Origin: JBGTCY01 sp041748615
GTDB lineage: Bacteria > Bacteroidota > Bacteroidia > Chitinophagales > CAIOSU01
NCBI GenBank assembly: GCA_041748615.1
Contig: JBGTCY010000106.1
Location: 1-8,555, forward strand
Length of the DNA: 8,555 nucleotides
Direction: 5' to 3'
Shown: in pieces, positions 5,465 through 8,555 of the stretch
How the letters are laid out: every line of letters starts with the position of its first letter
Numbering within the stretch: the first letter of the stretch is position 1
The notes under the pieces: model-generated
Databases searched by the model: none
Seen by the model: only the letters and a program-made list of their open reading frames with translations
What the model was told of the DNA's origin: nothing
Program-made: the position numbers and the translations under genes

Positions 5465-8400
5465 CTACCGAATGACAGTCACATTTCCCTTCATTTCCAC
5501 CAACTGACCTCCCTCGCAACCTGCTCTTAAATGATAAACATAGACCCCGGATTGCACCGCTTTTCCATGAAAGGAACCATCCCATCCATCCTGAAGATTC
5601 GAAGATGAATAAACCTTTTTACCCCAGCGGTCATAGACATTAAATGATTGCAATTCAATTTCACTGCGGCTGCGCACTTTGAAAATGTCATTTAATTCAT
5701 CACCATTCGGTGAAAATGCATTGGGAATAAAAATTTCATCCTGACAAGTGTTTGCTACCCTGACATCCACTGAGTCGCTGGCGCTGCAACCGTTTTCATC
5801 CATCACATGAACCGTGAATCGTTGAGAAGATTGTGCCTGCCACTGCGTTTCAGGGCAATTTACGCATGTCAATGCATGTTCCGGTTGCCAGCGATATGCT
5901 ACAATTGAAAAATGAGATTGCGCAGACAGTGTAACTAAATCTCCTGCAATGGCAACCCTGTCTTCTCCGGCATCCACTTCCGGTAATTCATGAACAATAA
6001 TAAAAATTGTAGCTGTGTCGGGCATACAGGTTCCGCCACTCATCATCACTGAAACTTCAAGGTTCTGTTGCGGAGTGATGGTTTGGAAAGGCGAAAAAGG
6101 TTGCGTAAATAAATGTGCCGGCTCCCACTGAAGATGATATCCATAATTACTTGATTCTAGGGCAAATGCCTTTAGCGTAAGTTGCTCTCCTCTGCAAACC
6201 GAGTGTTCGCCATCAATTACCACGCTAACTTGTTCAATCACATGAATGAAAACCGAATCAAAACTTTCGCAGCCAAATTCATTTTTTACGGCTATCCAAT
6301 ACATTTCAGATTCCAGGGCAGTAACAAATGGATTCAAGGAAAATCTGTCACTCAAATTATTTTGAGGCTGCCAGTAGAAATAACTAACATCGGAGGTATC
6401 TGTATTTAGCTGCACATTTTCACCTTTGCAAACGGTTACATCCTGAATGGTGCTCACTTCCGGAATATTTCTAACATGAATTAACGCGCTATCCGAATTA
6501 ATACATCCAAAACTATCTGTTCCTGAAACATAGTATAAAGCAGTTTTTGCCGGTGATAAAATCATTTCTGAGCAATTGAAACATGGTAAAATTTCATCGG
6601 AAAACCACTCATAATGCTGTGCGCCCGACACTGATAAAACTGCGGTATCTCCCCGGCAAATTTCGGGGGTGGCTTGAATTATTAACCCGATAGAAGGATG
6701 AATATCAACTCTGACAGAGTCACTTGCTTTGCAACCAAAAGTATTTGCCGATTCAACATAATAATTCCCTGAATGTTCAGGAGTCAATTCAAAGGAATTT
6801 TTCAAACTCAAGAGTTTTCTATTTTCATCAAACCAAATAAAGGCGATTCCTCCCGAAGCGAAAAGTGTAATCGTTTCACCCGGACAAATACTTGTGTCGG
6901 GTGAGGTTTGCAGTTGTGGCACCGGGTCCACCTGCACCCTGATGCTGCGAAGTTGAGTACAACCATTTTCCGAATAGCCGATTACATGATAAATAATGTT
7001 ATTAACCGGTCTGGCGATTGTCTGTGCCGCAGTATCATCATCTAAATGTATTCCTGGAAACCATTGATAAAAATCAGCGCCTTCTGCGGTTAAAATCAAA
7101 CTGTCACCAAAACAAATGGAAGTATCAGGAATCGTATGAACAACCGGACGAGACTTCACTTCAAGTAAAACAGCGGTAGAATCCACGCACCCATTTTGAT
7201 TTATCGCTTTTAGCCCGACTGTGTAAATACCCTCTGAGCTATATGAAACATCGGCTGTGTAATCCCCTGCTAAAAATCCATTCCCAAGATTCCAATAGAT
7301 ACTGTCAATAGCGCTGTTTCCTCTGAAAAATCCGGTCAGGTAAAAAATATCATCCTCACAAGTTGATGAATCAGAGAACAGAATTTGAGTTTCTAAATAA
7401 CCTACCTGAATTTCGAAAACATCCTGATGTACACATCCGAAACTATCTGTGACGAAGGCGATAATGGATGTATCCTGAACAGGAAGCGCATCGGGTTCAC
7501 GGCAATCCTCACAGCTTAAAAACAAGGAGGGTGTCCATATATATGAAATACCTTCCCGCGCGTTTAAAACGATACTTTCTCCTTTACAGATAAATCCTTG
7601 ATGATAGGAGTTTTCAAGGGGAACTACTGTCAGTAGAGTATTAATGATGCTGTCACAACCATGAATTGTGTTCAGCGTATCGAAGTAACTCCCGGAAGTT
7701 TGATAAACCGAAATTCCAATATTCACAGATTCGCCCTCACAAATTAAAGTATCCAAACTTGTAGAAAAAGTTTGATTTACAATTAATGAAACTGTTACAA
7801 AGCTGTCACAACCGTGCATATTAACGAATGTATCCCTCAATATTCCCGGTTGAATATGAAATTGATTTCGAAAGAAATAATGTTCATTTTCACAAATTGA
7901 CACTTCTAAGAAAACATCAGGTAAATCATATACATAAAGTTTTATTTGAATAATACTATCACAGCCATTTTCCGTGCTCAGTGTGTCAAAATAGACTCCT
8001 TCATTTTGATAAAAAGACAAACCTGAAAAAACAGAATCTCCTTTACAGATTGTGGTGTCAATCAGCGTTAAAAAAACCGGCTTAATCTCCAACTGTGTTA
8101 GGATGATACTGTCACAGCCGTTTGATGCCACCAGCGTATCGCTGTAATTGCCCGTGATTCCATACACCGAACTGCCCACGTGCAATGTCTGCCCTTCACA
8201 CAAAGCAGTGTCAATGTCCGTGAAAGATCGTTCTATCATTTCAATCTCGATGGTCACGATGCTGTCACAGCCGGTGACGGAAGAGAGCAAGGTGTCGTAA
8301 AAAGTTCCGGCCGTGGTGTAAAGATTCGCTCCAATCAAGTGACTTTGTCCGGGGCACAGCGTGTAATATTCAGGTTCGAATGTTGTCGGAATCACTTCCA

Positions 8401-8555
8401 GTTCAAGGATGATTACGCTGTCACAGCCATTGATATTCAGCAAAGTATCTTCATAAATTCCGGTCGCATCATAACTGTTACTGCCAACCGTTACGAATTG
8501 TCCAAAACAGATAGAAGTGTCAATGAGCGTCAAAGATTTTGGATGAACGGTGAGG
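5465..8555 (-). CDS. Large secreted repeat protein with type IX secretion C-terminal domain (5' end outside window)
   Basis: The frame is open to the window edge (last full codon ends at 8554); the TTG at 8531-8533 is a Leu codon inside a repeat and not a start. Numbering from that codon, 1022 residues are visible. Residues 1-305 are six 51-residue repeats (I)C.G.....G...Y...G.Y.DTL....GCDSI. Residues 306-928 are eight Ig/PKD-like modules of 74-82 residues, most with paired Cys in IC.GE and a later GC; 380-461 is closest to a PKD fold (YWNLGNG, EGIYTVGLKAINQNGC). Residues 929-1022 are the CHU_C / gliding motility-associated domain: IFIPNAFSPNGDELNDIF (935-952), FNVYDRWGKKVY (966-976), GWDG (983-986), SGVYVYHLRAGC (996-1006). 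This domain directs export through the outer-membrane type IX system as a type B signal. The protein is therefore expected to be released or held at the cell surface, perhaps as an adhesin or matrix protein; no enzymatic domain is visible. The N-terminal Sec signal would be off-window. Confidence 0.92.
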   Translation of the reverse strand, partial: LTVHPKSLTLIDTSICFGQFVTVGSNSYDATGIYEDTLLNINGCDSVIILELEVIPTTFEPEYYTLCPGQSHLIGANLYTTAGTFYDTLLSSVTGCDSIVTIEIEMIERSFTDIDTALCEGQTLHVGSSVYGITGNYSDTLVASNGCDSIILTQLEIKPVFLTLIDTTICKGDSVFSGLSFYQNEGVYFDTLSTENGCDSIIQIKLYVYDLPDVFLEVSICENEHYFFRNQFHIQPGILRDTFVNMHGCDSFVTVSLIVNQTFSTSLDTLICEGESVNIGISVYQTSGSYFDTLNTIHGCDSIINTLLTVVPLENSYHQGFICKGESIVLNAREGISYIWTPSLFLSCEDCREPDALPVQDTSIIAFVTDSFGCVHQDVFEIQVGYLETQILFSDSSTCEDDIFYLTGFFRGNSAIDSIYWNLGNGFLAGDYTADVSYSSEGIYTVGLKAINQNGCVDSTAVLLEVKSRPVVHTIPDTSICFGDSLILTAEGADFYQWFPGIHLDDDTAAQTIARPVNNIIYHVIGYSENGCTQLRSIRVQVDPVPQLQTSPDTSICPGETITLFASGGIAFIWFDENRKLLSLKNSFELTPEHSGNYYVESANTFGCKASDSVRVDIHPSIGLIIQATPEICRGDTAVLSVSGAQHYEWFSDEILPCFNCSEMILSPAKTALYYVSGTDSFGCINSDSALIHVRNIPEVSTIQDVTVCKGENVQLNTDTSDVSYFYWQPQNNLSDRFSLNPFVTALESEMYWIAVKNEFGCESFDSVFIHVIEQVSVVIDGEHSVCRGEQLTLKAFALESSNYGYHLQWEPAHLFTQPFSPFQTITPQQNLEVSVMMSGGTCMPDTATIFIIVHELPEVDAGEDRVAIAGDLVTLSAQSHFSIVAYRWQPEHALTCVNCPETQWQAQSSQRFTVHVMDENGCSASDSVDVRVANTCQDEIFIPNAFSPNGDELNDIFKVRSRSEIELQSFNVYDRWGKKVYSSSNLQDGWDGSFHGKAVQSGVYVYHLRAGCEGGQLVEMKGNVTVIR
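7619..8554 (-). repeat. Six in-frame 153-bp repeats (51 residues each) in the secreted-protein gene
   Basis: The units end at residues 49, 101, 152, 203, 254 and 305 of the visible protein. Five are 51 residues long when the first is completed upstream, and the second has 52. Shared positions are the Cys of IC.G, a Tyr followed by a Gly, the DTL, and GCDSI near the end. At DNA level the anchor on the plus strand is CTGTCACAGCC or close variants (near 7650, 7801, 7956, 8110, 8263 and 8417), spaced about 153 bases. Elsewhere the copies have drifted, so this is an old array and not a fresh tandem expansion. LTVHPKS upstream of the first Leu-Thr suggests more copies beyond the edge. Confidence 0.88.

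Noticed and set aside
5422..5475. 17-residue plus-strand frame (MAYIQLSVMKVQVKTTE) after a TATTCTTGC promoter-like string
   Set aside because: It is too short, it overlaps the stop of the secreted-protein gene, and the promoter match has a mismatch and no -33 partner.
6182..6409. 75-codon plus-strand frame inside the secreted-protein gene
   Set aside because: It is antisense to Ig-like modules that are clearly coding; no domain is visible.
8531..8533. TTG as the start codon of the large secreted protein
   Set aside because: The frame continues upstream to the window edge (LTVHPKS), matching the linker found before the other repeats. A Sec signal peptide is absent, so the true start is outside.
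7619..8554. The 153-bp periodicity as a CRISPR array
   Set aside because: The period is far too long, it keeps one open reading frame, and conservation follows amino-acid motifs and not a fixed DNA repeat.

Overview
The window most likely comes from a member of the Bacteroidota. The strongest sign is the large secreted protein at the right end, which closes with a 'gliding motility-associated' C-terminal domain (CHU_C, the type B signal of the type IX secretion system), a system confined essentially to that phylum. In support, the starts I inspected lack clear Shine-Dalgarno sequences and the spacers are AT-rich. I cannot place it below phylum.

Layout, left to right. A hairpin (20-50) sits just past the 3' end of a leftward aldehyde dehydrogenase gene (59-1636), which is clearly more GC-rich than the rest of the window. 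Next comes a small leftward toxin-antitoxin relic: an intact-looking MntA-type nucleotidyltransferase (1839-2126) with a 4-base GTGA overlap to a 38-codon remnant of its HepT (HEPN) partner (1726-1842). Both sides of this pair carry degenerate 7-bp tandem repeats of the same unit and orientation. A leftward Sfp-type 4'-phosphopantetheinyl transferase (2316-2933) and a rightward seven-bladed WD40 protein (2997-3911) diverge from a 63-bp spacer. An AT-rich spacer follows, then a leftward RluD-type 23S rRNA pseudouridine synthase (4178-5257). The rest (5465 to the edge) is the 3' part of a very large leftward gene for a secreted repeat protein whose N-terminus lies outside the window.

The genes do not form one pathway. 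RluD and the phosphopantetheinyl transferase are housekeeping-type enzymes, the dehydrogenase is a stand-alone metabolic enzyme, and the surface protein and the toxin-antitoxin relic are accessory. I did not find a convincing new multi-gene system. The parts most worth a second look are the truncated HepT bounded by heptad repeats and the six-fold 51-residue cysteine-containing repeat array of the type IX-secreted protein, including a sharp base-composition change inside that array. No tRNA, rRNA, CRISPR array or insertion sequence was seen.
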